From Zasmidium citrigriseum (lineage: Eukaryota; Ascomycota; Dothideomycetes; Mycosphaerellales; Mycosphaerellaceae): a stretch of 64,000 nucleotides of DNA. The notes below the pieces were generated by a model. The model was not told where the DNA came from and did not search any database. It saw only the letters and a list, made by a program, of their open reading frames with translations. Numbering within the stretch: position 1 is the first letter of the stretch; each line of letters starts with the position of its first letter. Location of the stretch: positions 626,376 through 690,375 of the forward strand of contig NHNW01000009.1 of NCBI GenBank assembly GCA_002786025.1. Direction: 5' to 3'. Position numbers and translations under genes: made by a program. Of this stretch, positions 1-10,955 are shown piece by piece.

Positions 1-750
1 AGGCGTTCCGGATATTCTTCGTACGGCAATGCGAGGAGCGGCGAGCGCAGATGAGGTGGAGGCAGCGAATCAAGGCAGGCGGAGCGGATAATTTCGAGCC
101 TCGTTGATCCTCGTTTTGTTGGGCCCCTGCGCGCGCAGACGCAGAGGGACAAGCGAGGCCGCAAGGACTGCAAGTCAAGCAGTGTGCCTTGTTGCACGGC
201 AGGTGAGCTTGGATGGATGAGGGTGCAGTGCGCATGGCCGTCTCCGTCCCCACAGGCGCACCGCATCGAGGGCGTGGGATGGCAGAGCGGGAGGCGGCTG
301 GCGCTGCATGGGCGCTGGGTGTATTGATTGATGCTCTGCTGCTGGATTGATTGACGCTGCCCCCATTGTTGTTGTCACGAGCGCAGCGCATCGGGAGCGT
401 CTGCAGCGCTGGCCCACCAGCAGCGCTCGACCGAAGACACCGACGCCAAGGGCCGTCAATAGCGTTTGCGTGGTGCAGTGCTAGCTGCGGGCCCCATCGC
501 TGCCAGACCCGTGCTGGCTGGCGGCCGCGGTGGCGCTCACACCCAGAGCCAAAGCAACAGCCGAAGCGGATTACCTCTGCCCAGCGCCCACGGGCTCGCG
601 GGACCACGCTTTGTTACATACTGGCCACCACCGCCGCATCGTCACCGCCCTCGACACTGCCCTCCGCCGCATGCTCGCACGTGCGGTATACCACCACCGA
701 CCACTCCGCCGCGCCGACTCCCAGCGCGGCCCCGGCGCAGCAGCATCTGA
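1..750. other. upstream region and probable 5' leader of areA
   Basis: No convincing gene is seen. The stretch is GC-rich with overlapping open frames in several phases, which is typical of noncoding GC-rich DNA, and none resembles a known protein. It lies immediately 5' of the areA start at 751 and probably holds its promoter and leader. A CACGTG-like core (gcacgtgc) is present near 677. Several short upstream ATGs occur, so upstream ORFs are possible but unproven. Confidence 0.5.
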
Positions 751-3685
751 ATGTCTCACGCCCAGCCGGCGCTGCCGTTGGCTAGCGACCTACATGGGGA
801 GGTAGAGGCAGAGCGTGGGGTGCGCCCGCCTTCCCATTCAGACGCCCTCTCGGACGACTCCAGTCCCATGGCCATTGGCCTAGACGCCGCCGACAAACCA
901 TCTTCTGCTGCGCACACGCACACGCTCACCTATTCCTCGCCGCGCCAGGTGCGAGTGCCAGACGTGCGCTCCAGCGATTCCGCCTCCGGCACCAGCAGTG
1001 CCATCGCCTCCCTCACCTCGCAGTCCACCCTCGACACCCTCTCCACCAGGCTGGATTTGTCACCCACCGAGAAAGAGGCCCGCAAGGGCTTGCTGCGCGA
1101 CACCTTCTTCGAGCAGTGGAAGGACGATGCGAGCGGCATCGACACCGACACCCCCGAGGAAATGCAGAAGAACGATCCACTGGGCACGCAGATATGGAAG
1201 TTGTACCATAAGACCAAGGGCCAACTGCCCAACTCCGAGCGCCTCGAGAATCTCACTTGGCGTATGATGTCCATGAACCTGCGTCGCAAGGAACTCGAAA
1301 GACAAAAGTACGCTGTCTCTATAATATTACATTTCCGTGCATGCCCTATGGCCTGCTAGCCGATCGGTGCACTAACAATCTGCGTGGAATAGACTCACTC
1401 CGCGCCCGCCGGCCCAAAACGGTCCCAGTGGCATCGCTCAACTTCGCAAGTCGTCCGAACAAGCGACCAAGTCGTCCGACAGACACGCCGATGATCATAT
1501 GAACTTGGATGACTTCCTCGTCCCGTCGTCCATAGGTTCTCCCGCTGGTGTTTCACCCGCACCCTCGACCACCGCCGCCGAACTCGACCTCTCCTCGGCC
1601 GCGACCTCCGTATCGGCCATCCCTATCAAGACGCAACAAAGAATACAGGCAGAAGAGCTATCGTTGGCGCGGGCGTCGGCACCCTCTGTGCCACCGATCG
1701 AACACAAGGGCAACGACGAGTTCGCGTATGTGCAGAGGCACGTGCGCAAGACAAGCATCGACGAGCGACGGGTAGGTTTGAGGAGAGTCTTTGTCTCGAG
1801 TCCGACTGACTTCGTGCAGCCTCCAAAGCGACGAGCCGAAGCTTCACCGCAGGTTCATCCGACCACGAACGGCGCGATGGCCGCGAGAGATCCCGTAGAA
1901 GAGGCCGGCCTGCACAACTACTCGCTCGACGTGCCCATCTCCCAGCCTCAGGCGCAACACCCTCACGTGCCCTTCAACCTCGATACGTTCAACCTTGAAA
2001 ATGACCCCATAATCAACTCTGCCGGCCCCTTGCAGCAGTCGTTTGGCTTCTCGCCAATCGGCTCGCCCATGATGAGCACCAGCTTCAACCAGATGTACAA
2101 TAGCATGCCGCCTCCCCAAAGCGCCTCGAGCCTGCAATCACCGCCCGGCTCGGCATACCACTCGACTGTATCAACGCCCCAGCCGATACCCGAAGGCGAG
2201 CAGATGTTCTTCGGCTCCCAGCTGCACCCGCACCAGTCGATGCCGTCCTACCAGCCGCACGCACATCAACTTCCTCAGAACATTGCCCAGCAGCAACAGT
2301 TTATTTTCAACCCAAGCAGCGATTCGATGTTTAGTGCGATATCTGCGAGTGCACCATCGCAACATGGGTTCAACCAGCCCACCTTTCAAATGCCTGGACA
2401 TTTGGACCCATCGCACGTGATGGCGAATGACTTCCAACCGTCGAGCCTGCCCATGCGAAATGAAGCGATGTTCACTTTTGGAGGAGATTCCGATAACGAG
2501 GACGAAGAGCGTATGTCGTTCACCGACTCTAACATGATGATGCAGCAGGGTTATTCTCCCATGGACGATGCGTCTTTTGATGCACAAGGAAACTACCAAT
2601 TCGACAACACTCTGTCGAATCAATACAATCCGAACAGCGAGCGATTTGGAGGCCAAAGGAAAGGCGTGCAGATTGGTCACGCAGAGATGATTCCTTCGCC
2701 GGGATGGGATCACGGTGGGCTGGGCAGAGGACATGGATCAGCCGCTTCTGTGAGTGACATTCGGAATCGAGGCGGTGACCCACGCACACGCAAGATCCCA
2801 CGAACAACCTCCACGCCAAACACAGTCGGCATGGCTACAGGGATGTTCTCGATTCGAACCCAGTCCTCGCCTGCTTCTCCCCCAGAATCTGGTTTCACAT
2901 CAGCCGCACCATCTCGCCCCGGCAGTCCACGACCTGGGGAGAACAACAGCGGTGTACCAACTACTTGCACCAACTGCTTTACTCAGACCACCCCTCTTTG
3001 GCGACGCAATCCTGAGGGGCATCCTTTGTGCAACGCTTGTGGCTTGTTTTTGAAGCTACACGGCGTTGTCAGACCGCTCAGTTTGAAGACTGATGTGATC
3101 AAGAAGCGAAATCGAGGGAGCGGGAACACAGTACCAGTTGGAACGTCGCGTTCGAAGAAAGCGGCCAGTCGCAAGAACTCGGTCGCTCAGGCCAACACGG
3201 GTAACTCTGGATCGAGCAAGCAGGCTGCGGCTGAGTCGGAATCGCCCAAGTCTGGATCTGGGTCGACGGGAAATACACCTACGAGCTCTGGACCTGCTGA
3301 CAAGCCTGTCAAAACCGTTGTTCCAATTGCACCGGGCCCTCCCAAGCCGACTCCACAGCCACCTGTCTCTGCACCGACTCGCACGGTCGCACCCAGGCGA
3401 GCTGCTAGAAGACAAAGTCGAGCAAGCAACGCCCTCAGCCAGGCGGATACTGAGATGGGAGATGCTGAATCTGTTCAGTCCAACAAAGGCCAAAGGGAAG
3501 CAATGCCGCAGCAACACCAGCTACCTCCATCTATGAAGGGCAATGCACCACCGATGCACGCTCAAATGGTTCCCCAGGGTGGGACACAACAAATGGGACC
3601 TGGACCTCAAGGACCACCAGGATCAATCCCCCCATCGATGATGACTGGACCGCAAGAGTGGGAATGGCTCACTATGAGTCTCTAA
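751..3685 (+). CDS. areA: GATA-type nitrogen regulatory transcription factor (AreA/NIT2)
   Basis: Global activator of nitrogen catabolic genes, binding GATA sites in the nucleus. Proposed exons are 751..1307, 1393..1771 and 1820..3685, giving about 933 residues. The N-terminal AreA-specific conserved block (DUF1752-like) spans roughly residues 95-185 and includes [20 protein letters not shown] motif RKTSIDERR is followed by PPKRRAE after removal of the 48-base second intron. The single GATA zinc finger (about 694-718) reads CTNC, then TPLWRR, then CNAC, with 17 residues between the Cys pairs, followed by a basic tail. The protein ends in WEWLTMSL, the C-terminal element that NmrA recognises in characterised AreA proteins. 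The middle is Gln/Pro/Ser-rich and probably disordered. The second intron is in frame without stops, so it can be retained silently. Identity is very secure; the intron edges are read by eye. Confidence 0.95.
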
Positions 3686-5316
3686 TCGCGGTCACAGGAC
3701 GACTATCTTACACGCAACTCCATCGCATGACCCACTCATGCGATGTCTACAGAGGCCTCCAGAGCGCTAATTGCTTTGCGCACGATAGACTGGATGAGCA
3801 CAGCATGGGCGCTCCCGCAGCGCTTTCAGGCGCTGTACGTTTGATGGACGCCACCTTTTTGATGTTTTTGAAATGAGAGATACCCGAGCCTTTTGATTTG
3901 GTTTGATTACTACGTTGAAATGCTCGATACCCTGATACACATGGGTTCCCGATGACCTTTCACATTGGGAATCTTCTGCGATAGAGGGCGGTTCTGGATA
4001 TTGGAAATTCTTCCACCTTTGATCTGGACGCTGTGTGTTCTTTCTCCTCCCCTTGTACATATGGCTTCCGTTGGACCCGGCAACGCTGGTGCTGGATTGG
4101 CCACGGATGTCTCTTGAGATTGGAGCTTTAATGGGATCCAACTTTTGGCGATGCACACGAGGCAGGGACCCTTTGGATGAATTTGGCGGGCGCTTGAACA
4201 TAGATGGAACTTTGCTGTTGATGAGGTGGTTCATGTTGATGCTGTGAGCGTTTGTTGCTGTCGTTTTTGCTTGCTTGCTGCTTTTTCTGATGACGAGACA
4301 TGAAACGGTCTGAGACTGAAGACTGGAATAGGATAGGATACCTAGTTGGGAGAGATACAAGTGCTTCAAACCCTCCATTTGATCCTCTTCTTTCTGCTTT
4401 ACCTCGACAAGGCTGCGATCACACGAACACCGGCCGAGGCCCCCTTCCATGCCACGCGACATCGAGCCATGTTGGCCAAACTCACCCGGCTCTTCACGGC
4501 TTTAAGCACGAGAGTTGGAGAGCAATTCCAAAAACTGCCTTTGCGCCCAGTGACATTCCTGCGACCGTTGCATGATGAGATCCCGTGCCTTTTCATTTTG
4601 TGCAGCGGTCAGCGATAGCTTACCTGGTGTGAGTGGTTGGTGGTACGACTGAGTTTCGGGAAGGATCGAGCTCGAGAAGTGTGAGTTTTGTTGTGCAGTG
4701 GATGGAAGGTGAAGTGTTCCGGGTTCAGGCTTATTGTTGTGCCGACGTATGCTGGGGTTGAATGGGCATGAGCATAGGTAGGGTTGAGACGGAGGAGTGT
4801 CCGCCGGGTGTGAATGAGATAGAGTCTTGGATAAATGTGTTGTCGCTGTTGGTGGGCTGAGTAGTGCTCTATTTTATCATGTGATTGCCACGACCGTGCG
4901 CTGTGCAGCCATGGCGAAATTCATGTGGAGATCGTGCAGGTTTGAAGTTTGCCAGTATGCGATGTCGCGTTCTAGAGCGTCGTCTGTCATGTGGAGGTTG
5001 GTTTTGGGGCTTCGGCATATGATGCCGAGTTTATGAAGTTGGCAGAGAGGTGGAAGTGGGAAAGAGTTCGATGGCTGGGTTGGATGTGTGTAGCTGCTTT
5101 TCGGCATTGCTGTTTTGAGGCGGGCTCGGCAAAAGTTGTCAGACGATGGACACGGTGGCTTTGAGTATGATGTCTTTCGATTCATTCTGGAGTATCATAC
5201 ATTCGTGGACGATCAAAGCTTTGAGCTAGGCGTCCTGTGGCTCGTCAGTCTTGAGACTTTACGATTACCTAGGAGAAGTCAGACAGAAGGAAAGATAATT
5301 CAAGAGTAGGAGCGAC
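3686..5316. other. intergenic region between areA and the dienelactone hydrolase
   Basis: 1.6 kb with no supportable gene. A 231-codon open frame on the minus strand (about 3767-4462) has no recognisable motif, a biased composition and no intron support, so I treat it as chance. The left part is expected to be the areA 3' UTR, and the right part the 3' end of the convergent gene. Confidence 0.5.
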
Positions 5317-6314
5317 TCACAATGTCTCGTGGAACCAGTTCAACAAGACCTCATACGCCTTCTTATAATCGGCCTCAACGCTTGGGTCCTTCAAATCACC
5401 TCTTGCGGCCATGAAGCCATGGACCTGGTTCGGCCACCACTTGACGAGGTTCTTGACCTTGATGTTCTGCTCCCACTTCTCGACGTCCTCCTTTGGCTCA
5501 TCCTTGGATGGAAGCATGGCGATTGGGATCGTGATGCCGGATGCGTCGTTGGCGTCGACCATGGCGGGATGGCAGGCTGCGGCGGACTTGAACAGGGTGC
5601 CTTGTTGCGAGGAGAGGTTCACGATCTTGCCGCCCCAGCAGTAGCCTAGGATGCCCCATTGCTGGATCGAGGAGCGCTGAGACTTGATCTCTTCGAGGAC
5701 CTTTGGGATTCGCTCGAGAGTCTTTGGTGGTGCCGCGGCGGTCTACAGTCCACAACTATCAGTTTGCTATCTCTCTTGCTTTGCTGCGGGGCTAACTTAC
5801 GTTGAAGAACTCGCCGAGCTTCTTGCCCTTCTCATCGGTGTCTGGTGGGTACCAAGAGATATCCGCTGGCTTGCCATCAAAGAAGTCTTGACTCATGTCA
5901 GCCTTTGATCGTGTTTCAGAAGCAAGATACACTCGTACCTGGCATGAACACCTGATATTGACGTTCCTTGTCGCCCGTTGCGAGGATGTCCGCTCCTTGA
6001 AGCGTCTGAGGGAAAAAGCCGAAGATATCGTAGACCACAAGAATCGCAGTCTTCGCATCTTTGGGGCCAGTCGCGTAGGTCTTCATGCCCTGAATGGTCG
6101 TCCATTCGCCCTTCTCCTTGTAGCCATCGGCCACGACAGGAGGGACAGTGCAGCAGGCGTGTGATTGGGACATGGTGGCGAGCGTTCTCACTCGTACAAT
6201 CGGTTTGATGAAGTGTTGTTTCGCCGGTCGTGAAAGTCGGATGGAAGCAGAGGTAGGAAGGCGAGCTCGACAAAAGGAATTGGCAGCAGCTACGACCGAT
6301 GACGAACGAAACAT
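5317..6314 (-). CDS. dienelactone hydrolase family protein
   Basis: Alpha/beta hydrolase of the dienelactone hydrolase (AIM2-like) family. Exons on the minus strand are 6314..5939, 5886..5801 and 5742..5317, which sum to 295 residues in frame. The family triad is visible: nucleophile Cys in GYCWGG, Asp in SKDEP and His in NQVHGF. The N terminus (MFRSSSVVAAANSFCRARL and onward) is rich in Arg/Ser/Ala without acids for about 45 residues and looks like a mitochondrial presequence. A second in-frame Met opens MSQSHACC, where cytosolic family members usually begin. Dual targeting by alternative starts is therefore plausible but inferred. The natural substrate cannot be told from sequence. It lies tail to tail with areA. 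Confidence 0.9.
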
Positions 6315-6709
6315 CTGCTTGCGTTTGCAGTCAAGGCTAGAACTTATAATCCATCACAGAAATCGTGAGAGCTCCCCATCATCATTGCCAGAGTGGGGCT
6401 CTCTGAGCTGTCTCCGTGGAGGTGACGTCTTTACCCCTCGGCCATTGACAAACACTTGCCGCAGCCCCGGCAACGACGGAATTGACAGGGGTCCACGCTA
6501 ATGTTAAATCAAATCACCCGCCGATCGATTAGATTTAGCTCGTTGACCTTGATGGCCAAATTACAAGCATATCAACGACTTCACCTCCATCGTCCCCCAT
6601 ACGCTCTCCCCTCTGATTTAACATTCTCGAGATGCCTTTGCAGTGCAGCATGGCATAGAAAGCCATGGAGAAAGAGAGATACAGTCACAAGATCCGCTCA
6701 GCCCACCAG
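6315..6709. other. intergenic region upstream of the dienelactone hydrolase
   Basis: About 400 bases with only short, overlapping open frames of no recognisable content. It presumably contains the promoter of the minus-strand hydrolase that starts at 6314. Confidence 0.5.
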
Positions 6710-6934
6710 CTACAGCATTGGAATGCCAAACACGCCGCCCACAGCCGCTATGATGAGATACAAACCCGCTTTTCTGGTGTCCCTGCAGAACTCGCATCTC
6801 CGTCGATCGTAGTCCGTCTGAGCATCTGGATGCCGTTTCAGCTCATGATCTTGGCGAGATTGATGGAGACACGGGTGCATGATCTGCTTTTCGATGTCCC
6901 CGCAGCGAAACTCGATCTCGGTGTAGAAGCACAT
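6710..6934 (-). CDS. small Cys-rich protein, type A (74 aa), unrecognised family
   Basis: Intronless ORF from a true ATG. Function unknown. It carries FRCGDIE near the N terminus, a Cys 11 residues after the CG cysteine, then RRRCEFCRDTR 25 residues later. The same order and nearly the same spacing (11 and 24) occur in the protein at 14933-15142, which reads YFRCGHTE then RCDFCRESR. That agreement is hard to get by chance and argues that both are genes. The Cys pattern suggests a small metal-binding fold, by inference. The last 17 residues (LYLIIAAVGGVFGIPML) are strongly hydrophobic and could be a tail anchor or membrane-binding helix. No signal peptide is seen. A degenerate repeat tract begins about 230 bases upstream of its start. 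Confidence 0.55.
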   Translation of the reverse strand: MCFYTEIEFRCGDIEKQIMHPCLHQSRQDHELKRHPDAQTDYDRRRCEFCRDTRKAGLYLIIAAVGGVFGIPML

Positions 6935-7159
6935 CGTGGCAATGCTGGCAGGCTATAGGGGGAATGTAGGGGCTTTGAAGCTGTCGAAATTGTCATGCAA
7001 AGTAGAGTGGCAAGGTGAAAGTGACATCTTTTGATGTAACTCTCCCTAATCTTGTTGAATGTCTGCGGTGCTGCATACTATACTGCTGGCTTGGATGGGC
7101 GAGACAAAATGGGGAATGAGGAAGAACCACACTTAATTAACATTCACTGACAACTTTTC

Positions 7160-7370
7160 TCGAGATAGGTGTTAGGGAGCTAGTAAGCGAGCAAGTGAAG
7201 GGACTTTGATCCGTAAGTAAGCTGGTAAGTGAAGGCATATTAAGCAACAAGTGAGCTAACAAGTAAAGGCACTTTAAGCAAGAAGTGAGCTAGTAAGTGA
7301 AGGGAACCTAAGCAGAAAGTAAGGGAGCAAGTGAAGTTAAGTCAAGCTGTAAGTGAGGGAAGAGATGTCT
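7160..7370. repeat. degenerate tandem repeat tract (AAGTGAAG/AAGTGAGC units)
   Basis: About 210 bases built of diverged copies of AAGTGAAGG and AAGTGAGCTA spaced 10-35 bases apart, for example near 7192, 7226, 7250, 7282, 7329 and 7351. The same AAGTGA(A/G) core, on the other strand, makes up the tract at 20040-20170. It lies between two small Cys-rich ORFs. Role unknown; an old minisatellite is the simplest reading. Confidence 0.7.
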
Positions 7371-7498
7371 TGAAGTCAAGGGAAAGCATTGTTCGAATCC
7401 CCGCCAGAGCATAGACTTCTATAGTATCGACTTATGGGATGGGACCTCGAGACGCCAGCCACGAGAAGGGAATACAAAGTATGAGCCAGATCAGGGAT

Positions 7499-7753
7499 TC
7501 ACCACCGCCTTCTGGCCTCGTATATTCCATGCCCTATTCTCACCAAGGAGGATACGGCCCGTGGCGTATTCCCTCTCCCTTCATGGTCTGGACAATCGCC
7601 CTGCATAAGGTACACGCGGCCTCTGTCCCTCGAACGCGTCCTCCAACAGCGATTGGGCCCGAAAGACCAGATTCGAAACCTCTCGCACCGCTCGTAGGGT
7701 CGGTATCGAACACATCCACATCCATCCCAGTGCGTTGTTCGACACCAGCACAT
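7499..7753 (-). CDS. small Cys-rich protein, type B (84 aa), unrecognised family
   Basis: Intronless ORF from a true ATG. Its first 22 residues align without gaps to those of the protein at 20488-20727 with about 13 identities: MCWCRTTHWDGCGC against CNWRSTYWKGCRC, both followed by PYERC. Further shared points are a later Cys, SRDRG against PKDRG, and a GDCPDH against GKCPMC motif. The Cys-to-His change in the last motif keeps a possible zinc ligand, which supports a metal site by inference. The C-terminal 30 residues are Arg-rich and amphipathic. A TATATC element lies about 60 bases upstream on the coding strand. No known domain is recognised. Confidence 0.55.
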   Translation of the reverse strand: MCWCRTTHWDGCGCVRYRPYERCERFRIWSFGPNRCWRTRSRDRGRVYLMQGDCPDHEGRGNTPRAVSSLVRIGHGIYEARRRW

Positions 7754-8086
7754 TTTGAGGGGATCTTTGATGGCTTACTCGACGCGAAACCGCAGGAGAT
7801 AGAGGGTGATATATGACATTCGATGTTTGCAACATCCAGATGTTACGATCTGCATCGCAGCTGCATGTCGGGATCTAGATTGTATCGATCGTTTCACAAG
7901 CTGAGCTTTCCCAACAAGGAAGGAAGCGAGTGAATGAACCCCGACCCCTGCAACTTTGTCCCGACCTGCAGATCCGAGCCGTCGGTTTTGCATTAGCGTC
8001 TCCATACAGTACGACTCAGACTCTTCACCAGCTCAGCTACAGATTTCTTCAATCAGTCAAAATCCCATCGATTCTGTACACTCACC
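7754..8086. other. divergent intergenic region
   Basis: About 330 bases between the minus-strand small Cys-rich ORF and the plus-strand NmrA-like gene. It presumably serves as promoter for both. A TATATA-like stretch is at 7809-7815. No other gene is seen. Confidence 0.5.
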
Positions 8087-9220
8087 ATGGCACCAAAGAA
8101 GCTCTTCGTTATCATAGGCATAACAGGAAATCAAGGCGGCTCCGTAGCCCGTACATTCCTCAACGATCCAGATCTCAGATCCGAATACCATCTACGCGGA
8201 ATCTCACGAGATCCATCCTCAGAAGCATCGCAGCATCTAATCGATCAAGGCGTGGAGATCGTCCAAGCGAACCTCCACGATCCAGCATCTCTGGCCAAAG
8301 CCTTCGAAGGAGCGAATGTAATTTTCTCGGTGACGGATTTCTGGGCGTTGTATTTTGATCCGGAGAATCAGGCGAAAGCGAAGGAAGAAGGCAAGACGAT
8401 TGGGCAGGTTGCGTATGAATTGGAGTTCGAACAAGGGCGGAACATCGCCGATGCAGCAGCTAAGGTACCAAGTTTGGAGCGAATCGTCGTTTCGATGCTA
8501 TCGAGTCCGAGGAAGTGGTCGAAGGGGAAGTACCAGAAATTGTGGCATTATGAGAGTAAAGCCGATATGATCGACTACATCAACACGGAGTATCCGGACC
8601 TCGCAGCGAAAATGAGCGGCCTGAATATGGGCGTGTTCTTCTTCTCGTGGAAGATCGTCAATCTCATCGGCCCGAGGAAGAACGCAGATGGCGTCTCTAT
8701 CTTGACGTTGCCGTGCAAGGGAGAGAAGCCGTCTCCTTTGGTCGATCCGAGGCAGGATACGGGGCCTTTCGTGAGGGCTTTGTTGAAGCTGGAGCCGGGA
8801 GTGCAACTTTATGGTGAGACGTCGTTGATTAGTTGGAGGGATTGGTTGGAGCTTTGGGGAAAGACGCTCGGAAGGTCTGTGAGGTATGAGCAGGTTAGTA
8901 TTGAGTATTATGAGACGGAGCTGCAGAGGCAAGGTTATCCTGAGGGATTTGGGACGGAGATCGCTGAGGTGAGTTGGAAGAGAGGTCCGCAGGTTATGAA
9001 TATGCTGACGCTTGGTTTCGCTAGATGTTCGAATTCGTACGTTCAGGACCCGAAGATACGATGGCTGGGTTTGCTGACTCCCCAACAGATGGACACGTAC
9101 GGTTACGATGGAGGAGATCCAGCCTGCAAGCGCAAGGAAGAGGTAAGCCAGCCCTGTCCGTTGAAGTCCTGACCGAAGTTGACGGTATTCGAAGCTCGGA
9201 ATATCAATCTCTGGCCTTAG
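8087..9220 (+). CDS. NmrA-like NAD(P)-binding protein
   Basis: NmrA/HSCARG-type atypical short-chain dehydrogenase. The dinucleotide-binding turn is GITGNQGG at residues 11-18, followed by typical blocks such as GVEIVQANLHDPASLAKAF and FSVTDFW. Proposed exons are 8087..8968, 9025..9036, 9089..9142 and 9179..9220 (329 aa). The tiny second exon encodes MFEF and joins to MDTYGYDGGDP, matching the usual NmrA-like ending EMFxF...YGYDGG. The last intron would be only 36 bases, so read-through to a stop at 9170-9172 (325 aa) is an alternative. Family members sense redox state or act as regulators. Because NmrA itself binds AreA, its closeness to areA is interesting, but many NmrA-like paralogues have unrelated roles. 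Confidence 0.88.
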
Positions 9221-9344
9221 TGACGTCGCAGAGTACATCAGGAATGAGGATTGGTCGCCCCTGGGCTAGTCTGATGCACGGACCAGCAAGTGAATGAAAT
9301 GTCTGGTGGATGACTTTGTTGTTCTTCCGCTCCTAGCTGATTAT

Positions 9345-10925
9345 TCAACGTTCTGAACTCGATGGTAGCTGACACAGGGCTCGAAAGCTGGCATTCTCCT
9401 GTAGCAGGCGTGCTGGGTGTCCAAAGCCAGCTACACGTGCTTGATCTAGGAAAACGACCACATCAGATGATAGGATTGTATCCACCTGCAAGAAGCATAC
9501 GTCAGCCAACGATCAAGTAAAAAGCCCTTGGCAGCTTACCCTGTGCGCAATCGCAACGACTGTACACTCCCTGAATTCACTCCCGACCAGGTCAGCCATC
9601 AGGCGATGCGTCGCGGCGTCCAGATTACTCGTAGCCTCGTCCATCACAACAACTTTCCCACCCTGACCCTTTCGGCACAAAGCTCTTGCAAGGCAGAAGA
9701 GCTGCTGCTGCCCTTGACTCAAACTCGATCGATCAAGGACCGCATATAGACCTCACACATTTCGAATGACCTCTAATAGTGTAACCTTCTCCAACACCTT
9801 CCGAAGATCCTCATCCGAGGCCTTCCCCTCAGGATCGAGATTATACCGCACACTCGCCGGCATAATTAACGCTTGCTGCGGCACACCGATCAAGCGTCTC
9901 TGGAGTACTTCTGGCGACAGCGTCGAAATGTCCATGCCGTCGATGACGATGCTGCCAGAACTCAGGGGCAAGATTTTGAATAAAGCCAGCATGAGGCTTG
10001 TCTTGCCACTGGCGCCCGTTCGACCACAGATGCTGACTTTTTGGCCGGGTTGGATTTGGAGGCTAATATCTTCGAGACAGGATTTGTCATGGATATCTCT
10101 AGTCTCGTACTTGGCGTAGACTCTGTTCAGGGTGATGGAGCCTTGGGATGGCCAGTTTGGGTCCAAAGTGCCAGTTTCGGCTGGATGGCACTCGTGATCC
10201 TGTGAGGCGAACGATCGAATCCTAGAAACGCTACCAACCGACGTCTCCATTGTTGTCCATTCAGTGACCAGTCTGGAGAGTGACTGACTAAAGCTGAGGA
10301 CGTTCGTCAAAGCAAGACTAAGTCGACCAGCCGAGGTCGTCTCACGCATTGACAAGGCCAGTGCAATGACCACGACAGCCAAACCCATAGTTGTCAGGTC
10401 CAGCAAAAGCCGCAGCCAGCGCTGAATACAGTACAGTAGGTAAACAGGCGCCTGAGATTCATCGAGCAGTCTTCAATTCGTCTTCTCAGAGTGCTCTGAC
10501 CAACCAAAAGAGCGCATTGTCACGACGGAAAGTGGGAGTAGAGTGGACTGCGACGTTCGAGGTCCAGGCACCGAAGTTGGCGGGGGGTCTTGAGGTAGAC
10601 TTTTTGGACGACGTAGATTGCGACGAAGACGAAAGGGAGGGTCAGGCCCATGTATGATGCTCCGATTGAGACCAGGACGAGGGAGGCGAGAGTCTCGCAG
10701 AGGGCTAGTTGGGAGTGTTAGCCTCCTTGAAGATTTCTGGATCAGGTTGATGGGGCTTACTGTTTCCCGTGGAAATAAACGAGGTTGGGAGACTGTTACA
10801 GATGTTGGACATATCTTGGCTGAATCTGTAGCACGGGACGTTACTGGTAGCCCACGATCAAGGTTGAGAATCGCTCACCTATTCGCGATGGTACCCGTGT
10901 CAACACTATAGAACAATTCATCCTC
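9345..10925 (-). pseudogene. decayed 3' half of an ABCC/MRP-type ABC transporter
   Basis: Reading the minus strand from about 10925 gives TMD2 and NBD2 of a full-length MRP-type transporter: VDTGTIANR, then FSQDMSNICNSLPTSF, then SIGASYMGLTLPF, then NBD2 with a signature-like LSQGQQQLFCLARALCR, Walker B VVVMDEATSNLDA and IAHR. A final intron leads to VDTILSSDVVVFLDQ and the stop at 9345. Several lesions are visible. The region after RRSPLYSH is frame-broken near 10500. Walker A reads GRTGASGKTS with one extra residue, breaking GxxGxGK spacing. A TGA interrupts VIRNV and GLYAVLD near 9737. TMD1 and NBD1 are absent. It abuts the rearranged 3' end of the epoxide-hydrolase-like gene. It should be non-functional unless the assembly is wrong. 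Confidence 0.85.
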
Positions 10926-10955
10926 ACACATAAACCCTCCTTTTCAAAATCCTCA

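Noticed and set aside
3767..4462. 231-codon minus-strand frame downstream of areA
   Set aside because: No motif, no intron structure, biased composition, and it lies in the expected areA 3' UTR.
7385..7410. tRNA-like B-box (gttcgaatccccgcc) next to a repeat tract
   Set aside because: The flanking bases cannot form a T stem, and no A-box, anticodon stem or acceptor pairing is found upstream.
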